Shown piece by piece: positions 5,772 through 14,524 of a stretch of 17,441 nucleotides of DNA. Numbering within the stretch: the first letter of the stretch is position 1; each line of letters opens with the position of its first letter. The notes under the pieces were generated by a model. The model did no database searches and was not told the DNA's origin. It saw only the letters and a list, made by a program, of their open reading frames with translations. Source of the DNA: Opitutales bacterium (GTDB lineage: Bacteria; Verrucomicrobiota; Verrucomicrobiia; Opitutales; Opitutaceae); assembly GCA_021772595.1 (NCBI GenBank), contig JAJFLS010000579.1:1-17441 (forward strand), read 5' to 3'. The position numbers and the translations under genes were made by a program.

Positions 5772-7433
5772 CTAATTATTTTCCTGGAAAGTGGTACGAG
5801 CAGCGATTTTGGTTTCCAGCAGATGAATAGCGTCTTGGAAGAAATCGTTGATTTCCATGAGCTGGTCGTCGTTGTCGAATTTCCCCTGCTTGGATATCGA
5901 AACGATACTTTCACGCATTTCGGCGAGCATGGAATTTGCTTCGGCTTTTGAAAAAACCGATTTCCCCTTGAGGGTTACATAGACAGGGCTGGTGTGGGCG
6001 AACAACCGTCCGCCAAGTTCGTTTTTCTCCTCTGTTTGGGGAATCCGCAGCGCGATCCAGCAGGGTTGGTCAATGCGAAGATTATAATTCATTTCAGCTT
6101 CGTAGTGTCCATCTATCTTTCGGCTGGGTTGTGTGTGAATCACCTTTCCATTTACGATCAACTCGATGCTTCCGAAGTCATTTCTGCCTTGAGCATGGGC
6201 CGAAATGACTCGGCTCTCGCTGGTTCGAAGCTCAAGGACATCCCCGGGCTCCTGTCTTCCCACTTTGAGCTTCAGTAAGGGACCATTTGTGATGAACGTT
6301 TTTCCCGCCTCCAGGGCCTCAAGCCAGTTTCCTTCTGAGAGAGGTTTGTCTAGTTTTGCATACGCCCGCGAGAAGTCGTAGATGAACCAATCGGTTCCGG
6401 TGGAGAATGGCACACGCAAGCCTGTATTGAGGTAGCGGTAAAAAGTGTCTTCGTAGTTCCCGATATTGCCTCCGTCGAAAATGTTCTGGGCATGCAGGTT
6501 TCCCAGGGTCCAGTTCGGTATATCCTCAATGCCATTGGCATTGTGGCACCAGATCACCGTCGCTCCTTGATCGCGCGCTTGGCCGATGCCTTCTTTAAGG
6601 AGGGGGTAATCCGGGCCGCTGCCAGTAATGCTGTATCCAATACTTACTGGTTTGATCAGCTTTTCGATGTCGAGAAACATTACATGTCCGAAGCCATTGC
6701 CGAAATCGCCCAAATTGTGCCTGTGTTCCTCGCCGAACCCAAAGCTTGTGGCTGGCGTAGAGAGTGCTCGAAGATCTTCTTTTGTATATTCGTTGCTTAT
6801 GTATTCGTGATCTTCTCCCTCTCTGAGAAGGTAGGACACGAATATTAACTCGACACGGTCGGCTTTCGAAACCGCTTGTAGGTATTCGTCGGCTTGGTTT
6901 CGGGTGATTCGTCTCAGATGAACATGGGTGTTGCCTGCGTGCCAGTTTTCATTTTCAAGAAGGGGAAGCTGTTTCAGATCAATCGTGATTTCCGCATTGG
7001 CCTTGCCTGTGAGATCTATACTGCGAGTGCTTAGCTCAGTATCTATCCCTGATATTGCTTCTATCGCGATGGCTCTTCGAGGGAGGACGAGTGAGGAGGA
7101 TTCGAGTAGGGCATACCATTGGGAGGACGCATGCTCCTGTTTTAGGCCTAGTCCCCGGTTGACCAGACCCTGAATGGGGAGGACCTTATTCTGGTCCGTT
7201 ACCCGAATCAGGCCGGGAATGTGTTGGCCCGTATCGGAATCAATCAGATGGACGCGCAATTCGCAGGTAGGAGATGCCTTTTCCGTGGAAGCGGCAGCGA
7301 GCAGAGTTTTCGATTCGAGATTTATTTCGAACTCGGGTCGTGTGCTTTCGTGGGCAAAGCTTGTGGCGGCCATCAGAAAAATCGCGATAGGAAATAGCTT
7401 TTGGGACATAGCGTGTTTTATGGAATGGTGCAT
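5772..7433 (-). CDS. Exported CehA/McbA-like PHP-domain metallohydrolase
   Basis: A 553-residue protein with a signal peptide (MHHSIKHAMSQK, then LFPIAIFLMAAT, cleavage near SFA-HE). A beta-rich N-terminal domain (about 55-155) precedes a PHP-type hydrolase domain. Metal-binding candidates are the WHAGNTHVH motif (164-172), GEEHRHN (234-240), His250, WCHNANG (295-301) and the Asp of GTDW (346-349). A C-terminal domain (about 385-490) looks beta-sandwich-like. The layout matches proteins annotated as CehA/McbA family, named after a carbaryl hydrolase, though most members have no known substrate. The ATG at 7433 is supported by GGAAGAG about 6 nt upstream. It is on the same strand as the acyltransferase gene but 315 bp away across a palindromic element, so shared transcription is uncertain. 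Confidence 0.85.
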   Translation of the reverse strand: MHHSIKHAMSQKLFPIAIFLMAATSFAHESTRPEFEINLESKTLLAAASTEKASPTCELRVHLIDSDTGQHIPGLIRVTDQNKVLPIQGLVNRGLGLKQEHASSQWYALLESSSLVLPRRAIAIEAISGIDTELSTRSIDLTGKANAEITIDLKQLPLLENENWHAGNTHVHLRRITRNQADEYLQAVSKADRVELIFVSYLLREGEDHEYISNEYTKEDLRALSTPATSFGFGEEHRHNLGDFGNGFGHVMFLDIEKLIKPVSIGYSITGSGPDYPLLKEGIGQARDQGATVIWCHNANGIEDIPNWTLGNLHAQNIFDGGNIGNYEDTFYRYLNTGLRVPFSTGTDWFIYDFSRAYAKLDKPLSEGNWLEALEAGKTFITNGPLLKLKVGRQEPGDVLELRTSESRVISAHAQGRNDFGSIELIVNGKVIHTQPSRKIDGHYEAEMNYNLRIDQPCWIALRIPQTEEKNELGGRLFAHTSPVYVTLKGKSVFSKAEANSMLAEMRESIVSISKQGKFDNDDQLMEINDFFQDAIHLLETKIAARTTFQENN

Positions 7434-7748
7434 GATTCTCTTCCATTTTCCACTCTATATTTTCGGCCGTTCATTTCGCCCTATGCGCTTCTCGCGAAAG
7501 TCGGAAGCTTGTTAGTATTTTTTCCCACGAAGGGCACTGAGTGGCACGAAGCTTTGCTCGCGCAGAGCAATCCATTAGTGTCCTCGGTGAACTTCGTGGG
7601 CGATATCTCCGTATTTATGAAACGTTTGGGATAATTCAGCTGATATTTTTCTATGAACTGAGATTGCCTAACGTTTTCTCATTGTTGTGCCGCGACAAGC
7701 CAGGGAATTATTATGAGCAATCGACAATTTTTCACTCAACTATTGGTA
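7434..7748. other. 315-bp intergenic region
   Basis: It contains palindromic element 3 with its tag (7524-7634) and about 115 bp of AT-rich sequence next to the acyltransferase stop codon. I see no gene and no clear terminator or promoter. Confidence 0.6.
7524..7634. repeat. Palindromic element 3 with 21-bp tag
   Basis: The arms CCCACGAAG (7524-7532) and CTTCGTGGG (7592-7600) pair and the pairing extends imperfectly inward for about 25 nt. The core has a TTGCTC-GCGCA-GAGCAA hairpin. The tag TTTATGAAACGTTTGGGATA (7614-7633, then A) differs by one base from the other two copies and is in the same orientation. Confidence 0.75.
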
Positions 7749-8843
7749 TCAAATTTTGATGAATAGCTTCTTTTTATACATCCACCAACAGATTCCCCAC
7801 AAAGCTGCCCAAACCAAAATCGCAGTAATGATGGCGACATTGAGTTCTCCAGTCCAACCAAATAGCGCGTAAGAAAATGGATGCAGAATAGCTTCAATGA
7901 AACTGGCTCCTTTAAGATGCGCAAAGAGATAAATGAACAATGAATTCATGCCAACAATACTAAAAAACTTGGTCCATGATCCATTGAACTTTTTGATATC
8001 AATGATCCAGTAAAAGAGCGCCAAAGTCAGTATGGTCAATCCACCACTAGCGAAAGTAAAAGACGTCGTTGCAATTCTTTTTATGATTGGAGTTAGAGGA
8101 TCCATTGAGAATCCGACTACCAAAAGACCAACCCCTACAATGATCATTTGTTTCAGTTTCTCTGTAGCTTCAATATCACGCATCAGAAGTTTTGCGACCA
8201 ATACGCCCCATATCGTATGTGCCGCAGTAGGGATTGCATTTATTGAGACCCAGCCTCCACCGCTTTGACCACCATATTGTGTGTCTAGCCATGTTCCAAA
8301 ATTCTCATTGATGACAAAGGCATTATTAAATCCTTCGACCGGGAAAAACCGATAGACCAATTCAGTAACTAAAAGCAATCCCAACGAAACAACGATTTGA
8401 AACTTTACCGATTTGTTCATGATCAGGAAGGCGATCAAATAAGTAACGGAAATCTGCGCCAAAACATTTTGAAACTGAAAGGTAATTCGACCGGGTCCGA
8501 TGCAATACAATCCCCATCCCAACAACAGCAAAATAGCTGATCGTTTCAGCACATGCCTAAATATCGTTTTTGAATCGTCACCTTTGTTTTGCCTGCTCAA
8601 TACGGCATAGGGTAATGACAATCCTACAATGAACATGAAATAAGGCTGAACCAAATCCCAAAACCGGAGACCATTCCAAGGGTGATGATGGAAATTGTAG
8701 CCGATCATACTGATCAAACTACCGTCCAGAGAATCGTCGGTCATTAATGAAAAAAGACCTGTAAATTCTCCCACCAACAAAAACATGGTGATTCCGCGAA
8801 AAACATCTATGGATAATATTCGGATTGGGCTAGTTGACTGCAT
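7749..8843 (-). CDS. DUF5009/HGSNAT-like membrane acyltransferase
   Basis: A 364-residue, strongly hydrophobic protein with about ten likely membrane helices. The N-terminus RILSIDVFRGITMFLLVGE is the hallmark of the family related to heparan-alpha-glucosaminide N-acetyltransferase (annotated as DUF5009 or NagX-like), with FWDLVQPYFMFIVGLSLPYA and NAIPTAAHTIWGVLVAKLL also typical. By family analogy it may move acetyl groups across the inner membrane onto amino sugars. Base composition is much more AT-rich than the neighbours (24 of 60 G+C in a sampled stretch at 8041-8100). The ATG at 8843 has no Shine-Dalgarno, only an A/T-rich leader, a style common in Bacteroidota. Both points suggest transfer from such a donor. 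The exact acceptor is unknown. Confidence 0.85.
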   Translation of the reverse strand: MQSTSPIRILSIDVFRGITMFLLVGEFTGLFSLMTDDSLDGSLISMIGYNFHHHPWNGLRFWDLVQPYFMFIVGLSLPYAVLSRQNKGDDSKTIFRHVLKRSAILLLLGWGLYCIGPGRITFQFQNVLAQISVTYLIAFLIMNKSVKFQIVVSLGLLLVTELVYRFFPVEGFNNAFVINENFGTWLDTQYGGQSGGGWVSINAIPTAAHTIWGVLVAKLLMRDIEATEKLKQMIIVGVGLLVVGFSMDPLTPIIKRIATTSFTFASGGLTILTLALFYWIIDIKKFNGSWTKFFSIVGMNSLFIYLFAHLKGASFIEAILHPFSYALFGWTGELNVAIITAILVWAALWGICWWMYKKKLFIKI

Positions 8844-8962
8844 AAAATCAAATTAAAGATATCATCAATATAATCGTAATTATGAGTAACAAGAAATATT
8901 GATTTACAGGCGGAAAATACACATAATAAGCTAAATGAAATTCGAGTCTTTTGATCCGATAA

Positions 8963-9040
8963 TTGTTGATAGGAAATTAAATTGATCCGATGGCTGGCTT
9001 TCTCGCAAACTCGTGAACGATTTGCGGAGTAGGGTGAGGA
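8963..9040. repeat. 70-nt repeat family, copy B
   Basis: Begins TTGTTGATAGGAAATT; GATCCGATGGCTGG follows, then a hairpin in which CGCAAA-C-TCGT pairs with ACGA-TTTGCG around GA (one bulged C). It ends at a degraded next-unit start near 9033. It lies between the acyltransferase leader and the 3' end of the antiporter gene. Confidence 0.85.
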
Positions 9041-9121
9041 CTGGATCTCGCCTTTGCAAGAGGGGAATGGACTGGTTGATGCGGCGCTTTTGCGCAAACG
9101 CGTTGTCAGTAGATCAATGGC

Positions 9122-11014
9122 TCAGGTTTTCGTATCAACGGGTTTGCCAAGGAATCGATGCACGACAACGAGCGCTACGGCTGCGCTGGGCAACAGCATG
9201 TACCAGGGCAATCCGTACCCGGCCGGCAAAACGCAGATCAACACGGCAGCGAGCCCGCCTATGAACGCGTAGGGCAGCTGCGTGCGTACGTGATCCATGT
9301 GGTCGCAACCCGTGGCCAGTGACGAAAGCACCGTCGTGTCCGAGATTGGCGAGCAGTGATCTGCCCAGACCGCACCGGTTAGCACACCCGCTATGCAGGA
9401 ATACAATATGTGCATGTGCTCAGCGTCGGCGACGCCGTTCGCTTGCAATACCGCCCAGCACAGAGGAATAACCAGCGGCATGAGAATCGCCATGACGCCC
9501 CAGCTTGAACCGGAAGCGAACGCTGTGGTCGCGGCAAGTAAAAATACAATAGCTGGAAGCGTGTACGGCGACAGCGAGTCGCCCAGCACCGTGATCAAGT
9601 AAGGGGCGGTCTGCAACACGTCGGCGACATCGGCGATGGCCCATGCCATGACCAGCAATACCAGGCCTGTCATCATGAAGCGGGCGCCGGCCAGCCAGGC
9701 ATCGATAGCCTCATTAAGTGTCAGCAGGCGCTGGCCGAGCGACAAAGCCGCGGCCATAAAGCAGGCGAGTAGTGACGCCCAGATGAGCACCGAGTAGGCG
9801 TTGGCGCTGCCAATGATATCGGTAATACTGTCGCCTTCGCCGCTGACGAATAAGCCTATCACCACAGTCGAAACCATGGTGACGATTGGTAGCACTGCGT
9901 TAATCGCGCGACATGGAATGGCGTCCTTGTGATAGAACTCGTCGCCGGATTTGTCGGTGCTTACGGCTGATGTTTTGCAGACGACCTCGCCGCTATGCCG
10001 CGCACGAATTTCCGCCTTGTACATCGGGCCGAAGTCTTTTTTCGAATACACGATGACAAACACGAAAAAGATTGCGAGGAACGGGTAGAAACTGTACGGT
10101 ATGGAATTCAGGAACAGCATGTACGGGGTCTGATCGATGCCTTCGAGGCCCTGTATTGCAGAGTCAATCAGCCCAACTTGAAAACCGATCCACGTCGTGA
10201 TCACGGCGATTGTGGAAACTGGCGCTGCTGTCGAATCTACAAGGTAAGCGAGCTTTTCGCGTGAGATATGCAGTCTATCGCTCATCGGGCGTGTCGCGTT
10301 GCCGACGATCATCGTATTCGCGTAGTCGTCGAAAAAGACTGCTATGCCGAGTATCGCTATAACACCCTGTCCGCGACGCGGGCTGCTCGCGAATGGCATG
10401 ATTCGATCCACGATGCCGACCATGCCGCCATTGCGGGAGATCACGCCCACCATGCCTCCAATCATGAGAGTAAATGCTATAATCGCCATGTGATCAGGAT
10501 TGACCGCCGTATTCACAATGTAGATCGTGATGGTCTCAAAGAAACCTGTGAATGCGCCGTACGCGGTCAGGCCGTTGATCGCCCACGCGCCGACGATCAG
10601 GCCAGCGAACAGCGCGGGGATAACAGAGCGCAGAATGAACGCCAGCAGGATCGCAATCAGTGGTGGCAAGATCGATACAGCTGCAGGAATGACTGGAATC
10701 TCGCTTTGAAAAACCGACTGGCCATTTTGCAAAACCTCGAGCTTCGTCGTCCCCGTTTCTGCGACCATGAGGCCTGTGGCCGCGAGGCTGGAGCCGGTCT
10801 CGGATGCCACGTTCTCGCCATTGATCTGCAGCTCGATGAGGCTACCGGGCGGCAGGTCTTCAACGGCAATGTCGAAGCCGACGTTGGTGAGAAGCACTTC
10901 TGGCGCGTCAACTGCGAGTTCGGCGGCCGCCGGACTTGCCAGAAAGAACAACGAAAGGCACGGAATGATGCTTGCGATATATCTGGTCGTTAGACGGTTC
11001 AAGGTTTTCCTCAT
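9122..11014 (-). CDS. NhaC-type Na+/H+ antiporter with exported N-terminal domain
   Basis: A 630-residue protein, longer than a standard NhaC of about 450-500. A signal peptide (about 1-31, ending PAAAE) and a small beta-rich region (about 33-110, perhaps Ig-like) precede the membrane part. The transporter core has the family's conserved stretches: FFDDYANTMIVGNATRPMSD, FASGSSWGVMAILMPL and VWADHCSPISDTTVLSSLA, the last followed by HVRTQLPYA. NhaC proteins exchange sodium for protons; some relatives take organic substrates, so the ion is inferred. The ATG at 11014 has only a weak AGGA just upstream. Composition is clearly GC-richer than the adjacent acyltransferase gene (37 of 60 in a sampled stretch at 9661-9720). 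It stands alone between repeat copies B and C, which suggests acquisition as a single-gene cassette. Confidence 0.9.
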   Translation of the reverse strand: MRKTLNRLTTRYIASIIPCLSLFFLASPAAAELAVDAPEVLLTNVGFDIAVEDLPPGSLIELQINGENVASETGSSLAATGLMVAETGTTKLEVLQNGQSVFQSEIPVIPAAVSILPPLIAILLAFILRSVIPALFAGLIVGAWAINGLTAYGAFTGFFETITIYIVNTAVNPDHMAIIAFTLMIGGMVGVISRNGGMVGIVDRIMPFASSPRRGQGVIAILGIAVFFDDYANTMIVGNATRPMSDRLHISREKLAYLVDSTAAPVSTIAVITTWIGFQVGLIDSAIQGLEGIDQTPYMLFLNSIPYSFYPFLAIFFVFVIVYSKKDFGPMYKAEIRARHSGEVVCKTSAVSTDKSGDEFYHKDAIPCRAINAVLPIVTMVSTVVIGLFVSGEGDSITDIIGSANAYSVLIWASLLACFMAAALSLGQRLLTLNEAIDAWLAGARFMMTGLVLLVMAWAIADVADVLQTAPYLITVLGDSLSPYTLPAIVFLLAATTAFASGSSWGVMAILMPLVIPLCWAVLQANGVADAEHMHILYSCIAGVLTGAVWADHCSPISDTTVLSSLATGCDHMDHVRTQLPYAFIGGLAAVLICVLPAGYGLPWYMLLPSAAVALVVVHRFLGKPVDTKT

Positions 11015-11086
11015 ATTCCTATTTTTTTGGGCTAATGCAGTTCTCGATACAATCTATATTAGATTGTCTCGAAGATATCGCCCTGA

Positions 11087-11172
11087 TTGGTGATAGGAAA
11101 TTCAATTGTTTCGATGGCTGGCCTTCTCGCACACTCGTGAACGATTCGGGGAGGGTGGGGTGATAGGAAATT
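11087..11172. repeat. 70-nt repeat family, copy C
   Basis: The word GTGATAGGAAATT occurs at 11090 and again at 11160, exactly 70 nt apart, so one full unit and the start of a second are present. Between them lie TTCGATGGCTGGCC, then CTCGTGAACGA. It sits between the antiporter leader and the 3' end of the ankyrin gene. Confidence 0.85.
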
Positions 11173-11208
11173 ATTAGTTGCTAATTTTGGTAGCGATCGG
11201 CAATCGAC

Positions 11209-13152
11209 TCACTTCGTGGCGCCGCTGATGTTGGTTTCGGGTTCGACGTAAGTCGATACGCCGGCTTCGTCCATTAGTTTTCGAATTTCCTTTTCCACTT
11301 CCGGAGAACTTCGAAGATTCATTCCGCGATGCACGCCGATTGCGATTCGCAAGGGCGTCCAGCCGAGTTTATTCTTGGTGTTCCACACGTCCATATTGGC
11401 GCCATGGGAAGCCAATAAGGGAATCGTAGAAGCGGCGAATTTGTAAGCTGCCCCGTGCATAACGGACTCCCCTTTGCGGTTGACTTTATTGACGTCGCAA
11501 CCCGCTTCCAAGGCAATCGTCACTGCTTCGTAAACGTCTTCCGGCGACCCCGGGTCTTCTTTGGGAGACTGTACTCCAACGCCTGCCGCAGCCAGCAACG
11601 GAGTGGTTCCGCTCGTATTGGGAATCTTTGGATCGGCCCCAAGCTCGAGCAGCAAGCGCATCATAGCGGTATCGGCCGTCCGAGCGGCCAGCAGCAATGC
11701 GGTGGCGCCCTCGAAGTCCATAGCCGTCCTAACGCCGGCCCTGCTCACGGTCATCCGAGCATCGATATCGATCCCTTTCTCAACGAGCAGCCGAACGAAA
11801 TCCAAGCTCTTTAGGTTTCCCGAGCCGGTAGGAGCGGGACGGTTGGTCCCTTGTCCAGGACGACGGATCCAGGTAATGGCGTGTAGCGCATTATACCCTT
11901 TCTCGAAAACGTTAGGATCGGCTCCCGAATCTAGAAGCAGAGCTGCCAGTTCGTAGTGAGCATTGCGAACGGCTATGTGCAAAGCGCGATTGATCGGAGT
12001 CCGATTGCGCGGCCCGCTCCCCTTTTTTGCACCTAAGTCCTTCCTGTTCTGCCCGATCCTAATCTTGTCAATATTCCATCCCGCTTCACGACGCCGAATA
12101 CGGATCGTATGGTCACCTGAGCCGAGCGCTAATTTGAGTTCTGCAAGGATCCACTGCCAATCATCACTATCCGCTTCGAAGCCGTGCTCACGAATACGCT
12201 GCTCGTCGAGGCCCAGCTGCGCAGAGTTAGAGCCGCTTGGCCCGCTCTGGTAAGCGGCGATATAGTAGTCACCCGGTTTGGTAATCTTTATCTGAAATGC
12301 CAGTTCACAGGCTTTCTCCCAATCTGTTGCTGTCTTTGCATGGGACGTAGTCATATAGGCGCCGCCACTTGCATCAGGATTCGTCACTCTGAGCCAATTG
12401 ACGGAATCGGTATTCTGGTCGAGCAGAGCCTCTTCAGCCTCCATCGCGATGAAGGTTCCTATCTCTTCCGACGGAAGCTCGGTATCGCCTGATGGCTCGC
12501 TCCATGCCTTGTGCTGGAGGAGAGCTCGCGCCACATTGATTTTTCCTTGCCGAACGGCGAAAAGAAATGCGGTAAGACCACTCTGGGACTCGTCGTCTAT
12601 CCGAGCGCCCGCATCCAAAAGCCTACGCGCGCCGGGAGCATGCCCCTCCGCCGCCGCCCACATCAACGCGGTCTGGCCTTCCCAGGATTCCGTGGCATTC
12701 GGATCGGCTCCTTGTTCAAGCAAAGAATCGATGCAATCCAGCTTTCCTGCGCGCGCCGCGAGCATGAGCGGCGTTTCTCCTTCCGGAGAGGTTTTGTTGG
12801 GGTCGGCCCCCGCTTTCAATAGGAGCGACACGAAGGAATTATCGCCATTCGCGCTTGCCAGCATCAAAGGCGTCACTCCATACCGATTAGCGATATTAGG
12901 ATCGGCGCCCGTATCCAATAAATACTGCGCGACTGCAAGTTGATCGTGATGAGCCGCCACATGCAAAGCGGCCATCGCGTTGGACAAGATCGCGTCGATA
13001 TTTTCCTTCGCGATTCGTTCTTGTACCCATTGAAGATCTCCCTTCTCAATCGCCGCGACTAACATCTCCGAGGCCGGCTGCGCCGCATGAGAGCAGAATG
13101 CAGTCATGCACAACGCAACCCATCCCATCAATCTGAGAAAATCGAAGTTCAT
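11209..13152 (-). CDS. Exported ankyrin protein with an inserted CBM-like domain
   Basis: A 647-residue protein. The start chosen is ATG at 13152: AGGG lies 8 nt upstream and the resulting MNFDFLRLMGWVALCMTAFC is a good signal peptide; the GTG at 13170 would overlap the preceding gene. Residues about 30-215 are ankyrin repeats (for example ALHVAAHHDQLAVAQYLLDT, GVTPLMLASANGD and GETPLMLAARAGK, each ending near GADPN). Residues about 235-370 break the array with a beta-rich module: EAEEALL, SGGAYM, KPGDYYIAAYQSG, GSGDHTIRIRR and a final IDKIRIGQ, reminiscent of a CBM6/35-like galactose-binding fold. A second ankyrin block fills about 385-635. It follows the DUF1552 gene by 10 nt in one operon. 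Its partners imply a periplasmic or surface role; the ligand is unknown. Confidence 0.88.
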   Translation of the reverse strand: MNFDFLRLMGWVALCMTAFCSHAAQPASEMLVAAIEKGDLQWVQERIAKENIDAILSNAMAALHVAAHHDQLAVAQYLLDTGADPNIANRYGVTPLMLASANGDNSFVSLLLKAGADPNKTSPEGETPLMLAARAGKLDCIDSLLEQGADPNATESWEGQTALMWAAAEGHAPGARRLLDAGARIDDESQSGLTAFLFAVRQGKINVARALLQHKAWSEPSGDTELPSEEIGTFIAMEAEEALLDQNTDSVNWLRVTNPDASGGAYMTTSHAKTATDWEKACELAFQIKITKPGDYYIAAYQSGPSGSNSAQLGLDEQRIREHGFEADSDDWQWILAELKLALGSGDHTIRIRRREAGWNIDKIRIGQNRKDLGAKKGSGPRNRTPINRALHIAVRNAHYELAALLLDSGADPNVFEKGYNALHAITWIRRPGQGTNRPAPTGSGNLKSLDFVRLLVEKGIDIDARMTVSRAGVRTAMDFEGATALLLAARTADTAMMRLLLELGADPKIPNTSGTTPLLAAAGVGVQSPKEDPGSPEDVYEAVTIALEAGCDVNKVNRKGESVMHGAAYKFAASTIPLLASHGANMDVWNTKNKLGWTPLRIAIGVHRGMNLRSSPEVEKEIRKLMDEAGVSTYVEPETNISGATK

Positions 13153-13162
13153 CGGAAACGCC

Positions 13163-14509
13163 CTAAACACTCACCGGATCGTAAAGCTCGTCGAGCTTGC
13201 CGGTACTATCCTGAAAGACGTCCAGCGGCACGCCCATCTTGTCGAGCATGGTTAGGTGGAGATTTGCCAACGGCGTGGGCTCCGCGTAACGAATGTGCCG
13301 TCCGCCCTTGTGAGTTCCGACGCCTCCGCCTGCCAACAGGATGGGCAGGTCCACATGGTCATGCACGTCGGGATTGCCCATCCCGCTTCCGCATAGAATC
13401 AGAGAATGGTCCAACAAGGTCCCTTCGCCATCGGCGGTGGCTTTAAGCTTTTCAAGGTAATAGCTAAAAAGAGAAACATGATAGGTATTGATCTTTATAA
13501 GGTCCGCCACCTTGCTCGCCTTGTTCGCGTGATGCGAGGTGGGGTGATGTCCGGCGGTCACTCCAATTTCCGGATACGTTCGGGTGCTGGTTTCGCGGGC
13601 CAGCTGAAAGCTTATGATCCGCGTCAAATCGCCTTGCATAGCCAGGATCTGGAGATCGAACATCAGCTTCGCGTGATCCGCCCATTCTGTCGGCACGCCC
13701 GCGGGACGATCCATGTCCGGCTCAGGAGCATTGGCGACTCGTTTCTCCGCATTTTGAATACGCCGTTCCACTTCGCGAATGGTGTCGAGATACTCCGCAA
13801 CCCGCGATCGATCCTCCGCCCCCAAGTCGCGTTGCAATTTCGAAATGCTTCCCATCACCCAATCCAGAATGCTCGCGTCCTTTCGAAACTCGGATTGACG
13901 TTCGGCCGCAGTCGATCCGTCGCCGAACAATCGTTCGAAAACAACCCGCGGATGCGCCTCGGCCGGCAAGGGCGCCGTGGGAGACGCCCACGAAAGGCTG
14001 TTTTGGTAGATGCAGGCGAACCCGTTGTCGCAATTGCCAATAGAGGCCGTCAAATCCATCGCCAATTCCAATGAAGGAAGCGGCGTATCGCTGCCTATTC
14101 GTTTCGCGGCAATCTGATCGATCGTGGTTCCAAGTTCATAGTCGCTGCCTTCGGTCATCTTCGCCTGAGCAGCACTTAGGAAGGCGGCGTTGGCGGTCGC
14201 GTGATTGCCTGCTGAATACGCGTTTTTCAGCTCGAGGTTGGATAAGACCGAAACCGATTCCTTAAACGGCTCCAAGGATTGCAGGATGGTCGGCAACTCT
14301 GCGAGCGCGCCCTGCGTTTTTGGCGTCCACTCCGGCAAATGAGCCCCCATGGGGATGTAGATGTAACCCAAACGCCGCACAGGCTTTGCAGGGGACGTCG
14401 CGGCGGCTGTGAGGGCGGGAGTCATCGCATCCAATACCGGCAAAGCCAGGGCCGCTCCGGTTCCCCGAAGAAAGGTCCTTCGATCGATCGACTTTTTGGC
14501 GATTATCAT
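13163..14509 (-). CDS. DUF1552 protein, Tat-exported
   Basis: A 448-residue protein of the DUF1552 family, at typical full length. The N-terminus has a twin-arginine signal, DRRTFLRGTGAALALPVL with Arg10-Arg11, so it is predicted to be exported already folded. Family-typical stretches include YIYIPMGAHLPEWTP, SAAQAKMTEGSDYELGTTID, GDLTRIISFQLARE and LLDHSLILCGSGMGNPDVHD, the last reminiscent of sulfatase/alkaline-phosphatase-like proteins but unproven. No activity is established for the family to my knowledge. The ATG at 14509 lies 10 nt after the DUF1592 stop, whose TGA is part of its ribosome site GAGGA. DUF1552 genes commonly accompany DUF1592-type genes in Planctomycetota and Verrucomicrobiota, which suggests a joint function. 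Confidence 0.92.
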   Translation of the reverse strand: MIIAKKSIDRRTFLRGTGAALALPVLDAMTPALTAAATSPAKPVRRLGYIYIPMGAHLPEWTPKTQGALAELPTILQSLEPFKESVSVLSNLELKNAYSAGNHATANAAFLSAAQAKMTEGSDYELGTTIDQIAAKRIGSDTPLPSLELAMDLTASIGNCDNGFACIYQNSLSWASPTAPLPAEAHPRVVFERLFGDGSTAAERQSEFRKDASILDWVMGSISKLQRDLGAEDRSRVAEYLDTIREVERRIQNAEKRVANAPEPDMDRPAGVPTEWADHAKLMFDLQILAMQGDLTRIISFQLARETSTRTYPEIGVTAGHHPTSHHANKASKVADLIKINTYHVSLFSYYLEKLKATADGEGTLLDHSLILCGSGMGNPDVHDHVDLPILLAGGGVGTHKGGRHIRYAEPTPLANLHLTMLDKMGVPLDVFQDSTGKLDELYDPVSV

Positions 14510-14524
14510 AATGAGGTCCTCATT
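14510..14524 (-). promoter_or_regulatory. Dyad covering the DUF1552 ribosome site
   Basis: AATGAGG-A-CCTCATT is a perfect dyad that contains both the DUF1592 stop codon and the GAGGA ribosome site of DUF1552 (14517-14521), 7 nt from its ATG. In the message a short hairpin could hide the site until ribosomes finishing DUF1592 open it, coupling the two genes. The stem is short, so the effect may be slight. Confidence 0.4.

Noticed and set aside
10268..10993. A 241-codon plus-strand open frame opposite the antiporter
   Set aside because: It lies wholly inside the well-supported NhaC gene, is rich in Arg/His/Asp with no domain-like pattern, and is an antisense shadow.
13406..14074. A 222-codon plus-strand open frame opposite DUF1552
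   Set aside because: The minus-strand frame encodes recognisable DUF1552 sequence with a Tat signal; the plus frame shows no family features.
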